Below are positions 16,033 through 25,500 of a stretch of DNA of 32,704 bases, piece by piece (positions within the stretch are counted from its first letter, which is position 1; every line of letters begins with the position of its first letter). The DNA is from Actinomycetota bacterium (GTDB taxonomy: Bacteria > Actinomycetota > Nitriliruptoria > Nitriliruptorales > Nitriliruptoraceae), in contig JAHWKY010000041.1 of assembly GCA_019347575.1 (NCBI GenBank), forward strand, positions 1-32,704, in the 5' to 3' direction. The position numbers and the translations under genes are program-made. Below the pieces are notes generated by a model, which saw nothing but the letters and a program-made list of their open reading frames with translations, was not told where the DNA came from and ran no database searches.

Positions 16033-16656
16033 TCAGACCCTGGCGAGCGCCTTGCGGATCAGCTCGCGCGAGTTGCGGACGAGGCCGTCGCGGTCGACCT
16101 CGCCGGGGGCAAGCAGGGCCGCCATGCAGCAGCCCTTGCAGCCGTGGTAGATGAAGCGGGCCGCGCCCGAGGTGTCGCCGACGTCGACCGCGCCGAGCTC
16201 GACCGCGGCTTGCAGGCCCGCGTCGAGCAGGGTGATCACCTGCTCGTCGTAGTCGGCGAGGTGGCTGGAAGCGTCCCGGAGCTCACCGGCCTCGTGCACC
16301 GCCAGGAAGCGCTCGCGATGGCCGATCCAGTAGTCGATGATCGCCGCGGTGAGCGAATCGATCAGTTCGGGGACGTCCTCGGCGGTCAGCTGTCCCTGCA
16401 GGTCGGTGAGCGCCTCGACCACGAGTGCGGTCATGCCCTGGCACAGCCGCTCGTAGAGCGCCGCGACGAGGTGGTCTTTCGTGGGGAAGTACAGGTAGAA
16501 GGTCCCCTTCGCGACGCCGGCCCGTTCGGTGATCTCGGCGACGGTCGTCGCGGCGACGCCCTTGTCCCGGAACAGCTGCTCGCCGGCGTCGAGCAGCAGC
16601 TCGCGCTTGCCCGTATCGGGGCGCGGAGCTTCGGCGGGGATGGCGGAGGCGCTCAT
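16033..16656 (-). CDS. TetR-family transcriptional regulator
   Basis: A 207-residue TetR/AcrR repressor. The N-terminal HTH (18-64) is canonical: REILL-like RELLLDAGEQLFRDKGVAAT, TVAEITERAGVAKGTFYLYF, PTKDHLVAAL. The remainder is an all-helical ligand and dimer domain, expected to bind a hydrophobic or acyl-CoA effector. It contains a Cys cluster HGCKGCC (H171, C173, C176, C177), unusual for the family. The dyad TGACCGCTGGTCA overlaps the ATG (16656), and two closely related dyads precede the next gene downstream, the SRPBCC gene, so autoregulation and control of that gene are likely. Whether it also binds the CTGACGCCCCGTCAG sites of the catabolic operons, which share its half-sites and spacing, is open. 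Confidence 0.92.
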   Translation of the reverse strand: MSASAIPAEAPRPDTGKRELLLDAGEQLFRDKGVAATTVAEITERAGVAKGTFYLYFPTKDHLVAALYERLCQGMTALVVEALTDLQGQLTAEDVPELIDSLTAAIIDYWIGHRERFLAVHEAGELRDASSHLADYDEQVITLLDAGLQAAVELGAVDVGDTSGAARFIYHGCKGCCMAALLAPGEVDRDGLVRNSRELIRKALARV

Positions 16657-16668
16657 GACCGCTGGTCA
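16656..16668. promoter_or_regulatory. Operator dyad overlapping the TetR start codon
   Basis: TGACCGCTGGTCA matches the TGACCGTCGGTCA pair upstream of the SRPBCC gene at 11 of 13 positions; only the two central bases differ. Its first base is the last base of the TetR start triplet, so binding would block initiation, which suggests negative autoregulation. Confidence 0.6.
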
Positions 16669-16743
16669 CTGTACCGCGGCACGCGGGGCTTCCGCAGAGG
16701 TGGGTGGCGTGTGGCGGTCACGCGGCGGCGATCGGGACGTCGG

Positions 16744-16783
16744 TGTGTAGCTCCGCTCGGTCATGACCGAGCCCAGCTACACA
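16744..16783. repeat. 40-nt near-perfect palindrome
   Basis: The core GCTCGGTCATGACCGAGC (16755-16772) is a perfect palindrome. It is flanked by CC mismatches and then by outer arms TGTGTAGCT and AGCTACACA, giving 36 of 40 self-complementary positions. It lies between the divergent TetR and DUF35 operons. It could be an operator, a cruciform or a dispersed repeat; nothing in its sequence decides. Confidence 0.8.
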
Positions 16784-16799
16784 TGAACCGTGGCGAGGT

Positions 16800-16817
16800 C
16801 TACTATCGGGGTAGTAG
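16800..16817 (+). promoter_or_regulatory. Dyad with embedded -10-like TACTAT
   Basis: CTACTATCGGGGTAGTAG has 6-bp arms (CTACTA and TAGTAG) and contains TACTAT (16801-16806), close to the actinobacterial -10 consensus. It is followed 8 nt later by AGGAGG and a 43-codon ORF. The combination suggests a regulated promoter with a short leader. No -35 box is evident. Confidence 0.35.
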
Positions 16818-16836
16818 CTAGCCCAGGAGGCGGGCG

Positions 16837-16968
16837 ATGGCGGGCGGCGAACGACACACGGAACGTCAGCGGGTGCGGAGCCACCTCGGTGGCGTTCTCT
16901 GCGCCAGCCTCTTCCGGACCCAACCGTTCGTGCCCGACACGCGTCGGTACCGGGAGGCCACCGGTTAG
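16837..16968 (+). CDS. Possible 43-residue small protein or leader peptide
   Basis: An ATG-to-TAG ORF of 43 codons with a perfect AGGAGG (16825-16830) 6 nt upstream and a promoter-like dyad before that. The product is basic, Arg-rich (9 of 43), with single Cys and no hydrophobic segment, beginning MAGGERHTERQRVRSHLGG. Its TAG stop is the first half of a second -10-like box (TAGTAT) that leads into the operator of the DUF35 operon 3 nt beyond. I recognise no family. It may be a real small protein, a leader peptide of the operon, or the remnant of a longer gene. The ribosome site is the main support; codon composition alone is not decisive. Confidence 0.3.
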   Translation: MAGGERHTERQRVRSHLGGVLCASLFRTQPFVPDTRRYREATG

Positions 16969-16987
16969 TATCTGACGCCCCGTCAGG
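16966..16987 (+). promoter_or_regulatory. Promoter -10 and operator of the DUF35-thiolase operon
   Basis: TAGTAT (16966-16971) is followed at once by CTGACGCCCCGTCAG (16972-16986). The dyad is the same as those at 6481-6497 and 26099-26115, apart from one outermost base. Position just after the -10 box would block RNA polymerase. The start codon follows at 16997. Confidence 0.7.
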
Positions 16988-16996
16988 AAGCGTGCC

Positions 16997-17473
16997 GTGT
17001 CGCAGGAGACCTCCCGTCCCGCCATCGAGGGCTGGTTCGCCACCGAGCCCGAGCCGCACCTGATCGGTGGCCGGTGCACCACCTGCGGCACCGTGGTCTT
17101 CCCCGACAACCGGCTGGCTTGCCCCAACCCCGCTTGCGCCGGCCACGAGTTCGAGCCGACACCGCTCGGCCGTCGCGGACGGGTCTGGTCGTTCGCGACC
17201 AACCACTACCCGCCGCCGGAGCCGTACATCACCCCGGACCCCTTCGTGCCCTACACGGTGGTCGCGGCTGAGCTGCTCGCCGAGAAGCTCGTCGTGCTCG
17301 GCCAGCTCGCCGATGGCTCCGATCCGTCCGAGCTGGCCGTGGGTGGCGAGGTCGAGCTGACCGTCGGGGCGCTGTATCAGCAGGAGGATGGCACCGTCCG
17401 GACGGTGTGGAAGTGGGCGCCCGTTGGGAGAGGCGCTTCGGGGGAAGCGGACGCAGCGGAGGTCGGGGCGTGA
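16997..17473 (+). CDS. Zn-ribbon/OB-fold DUF35 protein (ChsH2-like partner of a thiolase-fold enzyme)
   Basis: A 158-residue acyl-CoA-associated OB-fold protein. The N-terminal rubredoxin-like zinc ribbon has C27, C30, C42 and C47 (GRCTTCGTVVFPDNRLACPNPAC reads as two knuckles); the OB barrel follows with GRRGRVWSFATNHYPPPEPY and PFVPYTVVAAEL. DUF35 proteins pair with thiolase-superfamily proteins; the best-known case is the DUF35 domain of ChsH2, which works with the aldolase Ltp2 in steroid side-chain removal. The next gene here is such a thiolase-fold protein, overlapping by 4 nt (GTGA), so a complex is likely. Start is GTG 16997, 9 nt after the operator dyad. A free-standing DUF35 could equally serve a ketothiolase. 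Confidence 0.88.
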   Translation: MSQETSRPAIEGWFATEPEPHLIGGRCTTCGTVVFPDNRLACPNPACAGHEFEPTPLGRRGRVWSFATNHYPPPEPYITPDPFVPYTVVAAELLAEKLVVLGQLADGSDPSELAVGGEVELTVGALYQQEDGTVRTVWKWAPVGRGASGEADAAEVGA

Positions 17474-18666
17474 GCGAGCACGATGTCGCCGTGGCCGGGG
17501 TCGGCATGCACCCGTGGGGCAAGTGGGGGCGCAACTTCGTCGAGTACGGCCTCGTCGCCGCGCGCAAGGCACTGGTCGACGCGGGCGTGAGCCTCGACGA
17601 TGTCGACTACGTCGTCGGTGCCGAGACCGTGCGCAACGGCTACCCCGGTTACGTCGCGGGCTCGACCTTCAGCCAGGCACTCGGCTGGACCGGCGCCCCG
17701 ATCGCCACCGTCTACGCCGCGTGTGCGAGCGGGGCGCAGGCGATCGACGTCGCTCGCGCCCGCATCCTCAGCGGCCTCGCCGAGGTCGTGCTCGTCGTCG
17801 GAGCGGACACGACGCCCAAGGGCTTCCTCGCCCCGAATGCGGGCGACCGCCCCGACGATCCCGACTGGCAGCGCTTCCGCCTCCTGGGCGCGACCAACCC
17901 GACCTACTTCGCCTTCTACGCCCGACGCCGGATGGACCTCTACGGGGCGACTCCCGAGGACTTCGCCGCGGTCAAGGTCAAGAACGCCCGTCACGGCCTG
18001 CACAACGAGCACGCGCGCTACCGCAAGGAGGTCAGCGTCGAGGACGTGCTCGACTCGCCACTGGTAAGCGACCCGCTGCACCTGCTCGACATCTGCGCGA
18101 CCAGCGACGGCGGGGCGGCGGTCGTTCTCGCCTCGATGGAGTACGCGAGCCAGCGCCTCGGCCTCGACCGTCCCGCGCGGGTATCAGCGGTCAGCACGGT
18201 CACCCCCACGTACCCCGACGTCATCCCCGACCTGCCAACCATCGCGACCGACGCCGCCAACGTCGTCGCCCCGCCCGAGACGCCGTTCCGCGACGCCATC
18301 GCGAAGGCCGCCTACGAGGAGGCCGGGCTCGGCCCCGACGACATAGACGTCGCCGAGGTCTACGACCTGTCCACCGCACTCGAGCTGGAGTGGTACGAGA
18401 ACGTCGGCCTGTGCGAGCGGGGCGAAGCCGAACAGCTCGTGCGCAACGGCGACACGACCATCGGCGGGCGCATCCCCGTCAACCCCTCCGGCGGACTCGC
18501 CTGCTTCGGCGAGGCCGTGCCCGCGCAGGCGCTGGCCCAGGTGTGCGAGCTGACGTGGCAGCTGCGCGGCCAAGCGGGGGAGCGGCAGGTCGAGGACGCG
18601 AAGGTCGGGCTGACCATCAACCAGGGGCTGTTCGGTCACGGTAGCTCCGTGATCCTCACGCGCTGA
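17470..18666 (+). CDS. Thiolase-superfamily protein of the lipid-transfer/SCP-x type (possible aldolase)
   Basis: A 398-residue thiolase-fold enzyme, from the GTG that overlaps the DUF35 stop. The nucleophile region is VYAACASGAQ with C85. VYDLSTALELEW (297-308) replaces the usual NEAFA-type motif. The family stretch NPSGG (338-342) continues LACFGEAVPAQALAQ, so the His of the GHPLG motif, needed for Claisen thiolysis, is missing; the C-terminus has GHGSS rather than the Cys-Gly-Gly loop. Loss of these residues, with a DUF35 partner, fits the retro-aldolases (Ltp2 class) that release propionyl-CoA or similar units, or a thiolase with an altered mechanism. The frame is open 21 codons upstream, but the coupled start is preferred. 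It converges on HepT with 23 bp between stops. Confidence 0.87.
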   Translation: MSEHDVAVAGVGMHPWGKWGRNFVEYGLVAARKALVDAGVSLDDVDYVVGAETVRNGYPGYVAGSTFSQALGWTGAPIATVYAACASGAQAIDVARARILSGLAEVVLVVGADTTPKGFLAPNAGDRPDDPDWQRFRLLGATNPTYFAFYARRRMDLYGATPEDFAAVKVKNARHGLHNEHARYRKEVSVEDVLDSPLVSDPLHLLDICATSDGGAAVVLASMEYASQRLGLDRPARVSAVSTVTPTYPDVIPDLPTIATDAANVVAPPETPFRDAIAKAAYEEAGLGPDDIDVAEVYDLSTALELEWYENVGLCERGEAEQLVRNGDTTIGGRIPVNPSGGLACFGEAVPAQALAQVCELTWQLRGQAGERQVEDAKVGLTINQGLFGHGSSVILTR

Positions 18667-18689
18667 GCGCGGACACGACGGACCGACCG

Positions 18690-19133
18690 TCAGCGGCTCG
18701 CATCCTCGGCCAGGAAGGCCGCCACCTGCTCGACGTAGCTGCCGTACTGCTCGCGTGCCGCCGGCACGGCCGCAGCGACCTTCGTGAGGTCGATGCGTCC
18801 GTACTCGTGCGTGAGGATGTTGCGCAGGCCGACCGATGACCGCAGCGCCGATGCCAGCTCGGGTTCGATCGCCCCGAGGCGTGCGAGCAGCTCGAACGAA
18901 CCGCGGTAGTCCGAGGGGGCTCGCGGACCCCTCGCAGAGACGACGTGGGCGTTCACGCCTGCGGCGATGTCCACCAGCTGAGTGAGCACGCGCTCGACGA
19001 TGTGTCGGGTTCCACGCTCCCGCTCGAGCCTCTCGGCGCTGACGTCGCCGAGGTGGTCGAGATCCGTGAGCAGGTCGCTCAGGAGCTCGAGCTTGCGCTG
19101 CACGGTGCCGCGATCAAGTTGTCTGGGGGTCAT
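18690..19133 (-). CDS. hepT: HepT-like ribonuclease toxin
   Basis: A 147-residue HEPN-domain protein (DUF86/HepT). The catalytic motif R-x4-H-x-Y is present as RNILTHEY (R104, H109, Y111). In characterised systems HepT is an RNase toxin, silenced when its partner MntA transfers AMP units to the motif Tyr. The ATG at 19133 overlaps the MntA stop as ATGA, so translation is coupled; an upstream extension of 16 codons is dismissed because it would overlap the antitoxin. The helical protein is otherwise ordinary for the family in length. The pair sits immediately after the giant surface-protein gene on the same strand, which is an unusual neighbour. Confidence 0.9.
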   Translation of the reverse strand: MTPRQLDRGTVQRKLELLSDLLTDLDHLGDVSAERLERERGTRHIVERVLTQLVDIAAGVNAHVVSARGPRAPSDYRGSFELLARLGAIEPELASALRSSVGLRNILTHEYGRIDLTKVAAAVPAAREQYGSYVEQVAAFLAEDASR

Positions 19134-19564
19134 CGCTGCAAGGTTTCCAGCGCGAGCTGGCGCATCCAGGCCGTGTCCCACTCGAGCAGCAGCGCGGCGG
19201 TCCGAGCCTCGGCGTACGCCCCAGGTTCTGACTCGTACAGCGCCTCGGCCTCGACGAGCGCGCGGGTCCGTGCGACGGGGGCGGCACGCCCGGCGTCCAT
19301 CACGTCGATCCCCTCGTAGTCGGTGAGGTCGATCAGCGCGTTGACGACCGCGATCACATCGCCCTCAGTGTCGGGCTCGAACACGATCGCGACATCGAGG
19401 TCATTCGGTTCTCCGTCCGGCGAGGTGGCGCTGCCGAACACCGTCAGCACGCGGATGCCGTGCCGGGTGCACAGGTCGTCGAGCCGGCCGTCCTCGGTGG
19501 CCGACCGCAGCGTGGCGATCGCAGCGCGGGGCGTGGACACGGCCCGACTGTACCCAGCCCGCAC
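19130..19564 (-). CDS. mntA: MntA-like nucleotidyltransferase antitoxin
   Basis: A 144-residue minimal nucleotidyltransferase. The motif GSATSPDGEPNDLDV (44-58) gives G-S-x9-D-x-D, with D55 and D57 as metal ligands; a third Asp is likely in YEGIDVMD. It is expected to inactivate HepT by AMPylation. Two GTG starts are possible: 19564, with AGAGG 4 nt upstream, and 19540, with TACAGT 6 nt upstream, which would make a leaderless mRNA of the kind common in actinobacteria and start at STPRAAIATL. Only 23 bp separate the 19564 start from the stop of the giant surface gene, so the pair may also be read from that operon. Confidence 0.9.
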   Translation of the reverse strand: MRAGYSRAVSTPRAAIATLRSATEDGRLDDLCTRHGIRVLTVFGSATSPDGEPNDLDVAIVFEPDTEGDVIAVVNALIDLTDYEGIDVMDAGRAAPVARTRALVEAEALYESEPGAYAEARTAALLLEWDTAWMRQLALETLQR

Positions 19565-19587
19565 CCGACCTCTGGGCAGGATGCTCG

Positions 19588-22500
19588 TCAGCGGCGTGAG
19601 AGCCGGGCGAGTTCGTTGCGGATCGCGTCGGGGACGGTGTCGGTGGTGACGAGCAGCACCGGGGCGCCGAGGGCGGCCGCGGCGGCGGAGCCGGCGAGGG
19701 CGTCGGGGAAGTTGAGTCCGGTGGCGATGTAGACGGTGTCGACGGTGCCGGGGAAGGCGTCGGCGACGGTGGCGGCGGCGGTCTGGTAGCGGTCGGGGCC
19801 GGCGATGCGCTGGGGGACCACGCCGGTGATGGCGGCGATCCGGGACGCGACCGCGTCCGAGATCGCGGCGGTGCCGCCCAGCAGCTTGACCGTCCTCGGT
19901 TGCAGCCGGGCGAGCTGGGCGGCGGTGGCGTCGGGGACGGTGTCGGTGGTGACGAGCAGCACCGGGGCGCCGAGGGCGGCCGCGGCGGCGGAGCCGGCGA
20001 GGGCGTCGGGGAAGTTGAGTCCGGTGGCGATGTAGACGGTGTCGACGGTGCCGGGGAAGGCGTCGGCGACGGTGGCGGCGGCGGTCTGGTAGCGGTCGGG
20101 GCCGGCGATGCGCTGGGGGACCACGCCGGTGATGGCGGCGATCCGGGACGCGACCGCGTCCGAGATCGCGGCGGTGCCGCCCAGCAGCTTGACCGTCCTC
20201 GGTTGCAGCCGGGCGAGCTGGGCGGCGGTGGCGTCGGGGACGGTGTCGGTGGTGACGAGCAGCACCGGGGCGTCGAGGGCGGCTGCGGCGGCGGAGCCGG
20301 CGAGGGCGTCGGGGAAGTTGAGTCCGGTGGCGATGTAGACGGTGTCGACGGTGCCGGGGAAGGCGTCGGCGACGGTGGCGGCGGCGGTCTGGTAGCGGTC
20401 GGGGCCGGCGATGCGCTGTGGGCCGACCCCCGTGGCCGCAGACACCAGGGACGTCGCACCGTCCGAGATCGCCGCGGTTCCACCGAGGAGCTTGGCGTCG
20501 AACGGGGCAGCGATCGGTGTGACCGAGTTGGAGGCGACGGACGCGGCGCTATCGCCTTGACTGTTCGTGGCGATGACCGTGAACGTGTAGGCCGTGCCGC
20601 TCGTCAACCCCTCGACGGTCACCCTGGTGGGGGGCGGCGCCAGGCTGGTCTCGTCGGCGGTCACGGTGACCGAGCCGACATCGGCCGGCGAGGTGATGAT
20701 GCGGTAGCTCGTGATCGGCGCCCCGCCATCGTCAGCTGGAGAGTCCCAGCTGACCGTCGCCTCCTCGATGCCGGCGGTCGCGTCGACGTCCGTCGGCGGA
20801 TCCGGGACCCCGAGCGGGGTCACGGCGGGCGACGCCGCGGACGCGGCGCTGTCGCCGACGCTGTTGGTGGCGACGACCGTGAAGGTGTAGGCGGTGCCGT
20901 TGGCGAGGCCAGTTAAGAGCGTGCTGGTGGTCGCGCCGCTGACGATCCTGGTCTTGCCTCCCGGCGAGGCGGTCACCCTGTAGGTCAGGATCGGCGCCCC
21001 ACCGGTGTCGGCCGGTGCGCTCCAGCTCACCGTGGCCTGCTCGTCACCCGCCTCGGCAGTCACGTCGGTGGGCGGGTCGGGCACGCCGAGCGGTGTGACG
21101 GCGGTGGAGGGTGGGGACGGGGCGGAGTCGCCCTGGCTGTTGCTCGCCACGACCGTGAACGTGTACGCGGTGCCGTTGGTCAGTCCGGTGATGACCGCCT
21201 CGGTCGTGGCGCCGTCGACCGTGGCGGTGGCACCGCCGGGTGAGGCGGCCACGGTGTAGCTCGTGATCGGGGCGCCGCCGGTGTCGGCCGGTGCGCTCCA
21301 GCTCACCGTGGCCTGCTCGTCACCCGCCTCGGCAGTCACGTCGGTGGGCGGGTCGGGAGCCGTGAGCGGGAAGGCGAGGTCCCAGTCGCTCGCGGTGACC
21401 GTCCACACCGTCAACTGGATGTCGCCATCGGGCAGCGCGGTCCGGTCTCCGATGCAGGGATCTGGCGAGGCGGTGCCGGTGTCGTTGTCGCAGTCCCCGG
21501 CCTCGACGCCGTCCTTGAAGACGGTGATGGTGGTCTCGTCCTCGTGTTCGGGGATCTGTGAGGCATCGAGGCGGAAGACGATGACGAGCGGGTCCTCCGG
21601 AGTCGTCGCCGCCGGGGCCGTGATGGATACCCGCACCCCGGCGAGGACGAACCCGTCCGGATCCGCACCCACTGGCTCCTCGGTTATCGTGATCTGTCCC
21701 GGGTTCGGGCTCGTGATTGCCGTGGTCACGGGATGCTCCGGGGTCGCGCCTCCGCCGTCGGGATCGGTCGTGGCGTCGGTCCGGATCTCCCACCCTGCCT
21801 GGGTGGCGTCGGCCTCCTCGTCGGGTTCTTCGACGACTCCGCTGCTGCCCTCGACGAGGTCGTGCGGATCCTCGAGACCACCGAAGTCAGCGGTCCACGC
21901 ACCGCTGCCATCCGCAGTCACCTCGACGTACGTCAGGCCGAACGGGTTGTGGAGGTGGACGATCAACACTGCGCCCGGCGTCGCGACTCCCGCGATCGTG
22001 TCCGCGGCGGGATCGGCTGCGGTGACCGCGAGTTCGGTGACCGTCAGCGTCTTGGCCGTCACGCCGTCGGTGACGTCGATGACCTGACCGGGCTCGAGGT
22101 CGAGCCCCGGGAGGTCCCAGTGACCGGACGTGTCAGTGGGGATGTCGTCGATCGGAACGCCGGCGTCAACGGTCAGGCTGACCACGTCGTTGGGGGTCCA
22201 GTCGTCGCCCCACAGTTCATCCGTCAACGGCCGTGCGGAGATGGTCGGCGTGAGCACGTGCCAGTCGACCGCGGTCGCGTCCCGGCCGACGTCGGGCTCG
22301 CGAGCCTGACCCGACGTACCCATAAGAGCCGGGGAGGTCCCGGTGACCAGATCGGCCGTTGCCTGTTCGTCCTCCTCCGTACCCGGCACCGAGAAGTCGG
22401 CCGTCCACTCTCCGGCAACGTCTGTGACTACACGCCGGACCGCCTCGGACGAGTCGAAGACGCTGACCTCCACGAGGGCGCTGGGCTCGGCCGTTCCGGA

Positions 22501-25500
22501 TACGGTCTCCGTCGTCGCGTCGACATCGGTGACGGCCAGCCCGGTGACGGTGTGTTGTTTCACCGTCTCCCCTTGGGTGACCGTAACGACGTGGCCGACG
22601 GCCACATCGAACGCCACGTCGAACCAGAACTCGCCCCGGTCGTCGGTGGGAACATCAGTCGCGACGTGGAGCGTGCCGTTCTCCGCGTCGGCATCGCTGT
22701 CGATCGTGATATCGACCGTGGCGGCGGGGAGCCACTCGACGCCCCGGATGTTGTCGTTGACGGCTCGGACGTCGAAGCGGGGATCGGGGACGTTCCAGGC
22801 CACGTGTGTTTCGTCGCCATCCTCGTCGGGTTCGTTGACCTCGCCATCGCTCCCTGCGACGAGGTCCGCGGTGGTCTCCTCGCCCTCCTCGTCGCCCGGG
22901 TTCTTGAAGTCCGCGGTCCAGTTGCCGGCGGCGTCTGCGACCTCGTGTCGGAAGGCGCCGTCGAAGAACCCGTACGCGAAGACCTTGACATCGGCGAAGG
23001 GGGTAGCGGTGCCGGACAAGGTGTCGGTGCCGACGTCCATCGCGGTCACGGACAGCGCAGTTACCTCGTGGATCTTGGTCGTCGTGCCATCGTCGACGGT
23101 CACAACGTGGCCAGGTATCAGGTCGAAGCCTCCTTCGAGGTCGACCCATAGATGCCCGGACTCATCCAGCGGTAGGTCGAGTTGCGTGTAGCCGTCCCCA
23201 CCATCGTTGATCGTGATGTCCACGAAGCCATCCGGTTCGAAGTCGAACAACTCGAGGTTGTCGAACTGGGGTCGCGCGATGATCATCGGGTGGGGGACGC
23301 GCCAGGAGATCGAGGTGGTGTCGTGGTCCTCGTCGGGTTCGGCGGCGTTGCCGCTGCTGCCGGGTCCGAGGTCGGCGGTGCCGTGCTCGCCGTTGTCCTC
23401 CTCGGGCGGCGCGGCGAAGTCGACGGTCCAGTCCCCGAACTCATCGGCGACGGTGCGCCGCAACCCACCCTGCTCGCGCCACACGTCGATCTGTGTCCCA
23501 GCGGTGGCGGTGCCCGACACGGTGTCGAGGTCGGGGTCGACCTCGGTGACCGCCAGGTCGGTGACGGTGTGGGTCTTGGTGATCAGCCCGTCGCTGACGG
23601 TGATCTCGTGTCCCGGCGCCAGGTCGAGCCCAGCGAGGTCGTTGACGTGGAACTCGCGGTCGTCCTCGACCGGCACATCCAGCGCCTGGAACGCCGTGAC
23701 CGCCCCCGCGACGACGGTCACGTCCACGAAGCTGCCCGGCTCCCAGTCCCAACCGTCGATCGCTTCCCAGTCCGGGTGGGCGTTGACCACCGGGTCGGGG
23801 ACGCGCCAGAAGATCGAGGTGGTGTCGCCGTCGTCGTCGGGCTCGGCGGCGTTGCCGCTGCTGCCGGGTCCGAGGTCGACGGTGCCGTGCTCGCCGTTCG
23901 CCTCCTCGGGCGGCGCGGCGAAGTCGACGGTCCAGTCCCCGAACTCGTCGGCGACGGTGCGCCGGAACGCGCCCTGGTCGCTCCCCACCTCGATCTGTGC
24001 CCCGGCGGTGGCGGTGCCCGACACGGTGTCGAGGTCGGGGTCGACGTCGGTGACCGCCAGATCGGTCACGACGTGGATCTTGGTGGTCAGCCCGTCGCTG
24101 GCGGTGATTTGGTGTCCCGGTGCCAGGTCGAGCCCTTCGAGGTCGTTGACCTGGAACTCGCGGTCGTCCTCGACCGGCACATCCAGCGCCTGGAACACGG
24201 TGCCGACGTCGTTGTCGACGGTCACGTCCACCAAAGTGCCGGGCTCCCAGTCCCACCCGTCGATCGCTTCCCAGTCGGGATGCGCGTTGACGACCGGGTC
24301 GGGGACGCGCCAGTCCGCCTCGGTGGCGTCGCGGTCGGCGTCGGGCTCGCGGGCCACGCCGCCGCTGCCCGGCCCGAGGTCGGTGGTCTGCTGCCCGAAG
24401 TCGTCCTCGCCTGGGATCGAGAAGTCGACCGACCAGGCGCCGTTGCTCGCGGCCTGGGTCCGACGGAAAGCGCCTGAGAAGTCGAAGACGTGCACCTCGA
24501 CCACGGCTCCCGCCGGGGCGAAGCCCGAGACGGTGTCGGCGGCGACGTTCACGTCGGTCACGACCAGCCCGGTCACGATGTGGGTCTTGGACAGGTCGCC
24601 GTCGGTCACCGTGACGAGGTCCCCGGCCTGGACGTCGGCGGGCGCGGTGTCGACGTGGAAGTTGCCGAACTCGTCGGTGGGCACCGCCAGGTCCTCGAAG
24701 CGGGTGCCGTTCCCGGGGTCGAGGTCGTCGTCGACCGTCACCGCCACGGTGGAGTCCGGCGTCCACTCCTGTCCGCTGATGCGATCGGCGTGGGCGTTGG
24801 CGAAGAACCTCGGGTCGGGCACGCGCCAGCCCACGAGGGTGCTGTCGCCGTCGTCGTCGAACTCCGATGCCGCCCCCTCGCTGCCGGCGACGAGGTCGAC
24901 GGTGAGGTCGTCGCCGGCGTCGGTCTCGTCGCCGCCGGGCACGGAGAAGTCCGCGGTCCACGTCCCGTCGACCTCAGCGACCACGCGCCGGAACGTCCCG
25001 GGACCCTCCGGCATGTGCACGCCGACCTGTACCTCGGCGCCGGCCGCCGCCGTCCCCGACACCGTCTCGGCGTCCGGGTCGACCGCGGTCACGGTGAGCG
25101 CCGTGATCACGTGGGTCTTGATCGTGCCACCGTCGGTGACGGTCACCTCCATCCCCGGCACGAGGTCCACGCCGAACTCGCCGAGACCGATCCCCCAGTT
25201 CCCCTGAGCGCCCGTGGGCACGTCGAGCTGCTCGTGGACGACGACACCGTCGGACTCGACAGTCACGTTTACGGTCGAGTTCGGGGTCCAGTCCCACCCG
25301 TCCACGAAGTCGGGACCGGGATGGGCGTTGAAGCGCGGGTCGGGCACGTGCCAGTCGAGCTGGGTGGCGTCGCCGTCGTCGTCGGGCTCATCGGCCGAGC
25401 CGCTGCTGCCGGGGATGATGTCGAACCTGGTCTCCTCGCCCGGCTCGCCGCCGGCGACCGAGAAGTGAGCGGTCCACTCGCCGGTGACGCCATCGGCGAC

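Noticed and set aside
18677-18694. GACCGACCGTCAGCGG between the thiolase-fold gene and HepT
   Set aside because: It resembles half of the TetR dyad but is not symmetrical and lies between convergent stops.
19588-20483. Pro/Ser/Thr repeat protein in another minus-strand frame (360 codons, PPPPPSPTPSP text)
   Set aside because: A frame-shifted reading of the 303-bp CWB2 repeats; the CWB2 frame is continuous with signal peptide and FN3 domains.
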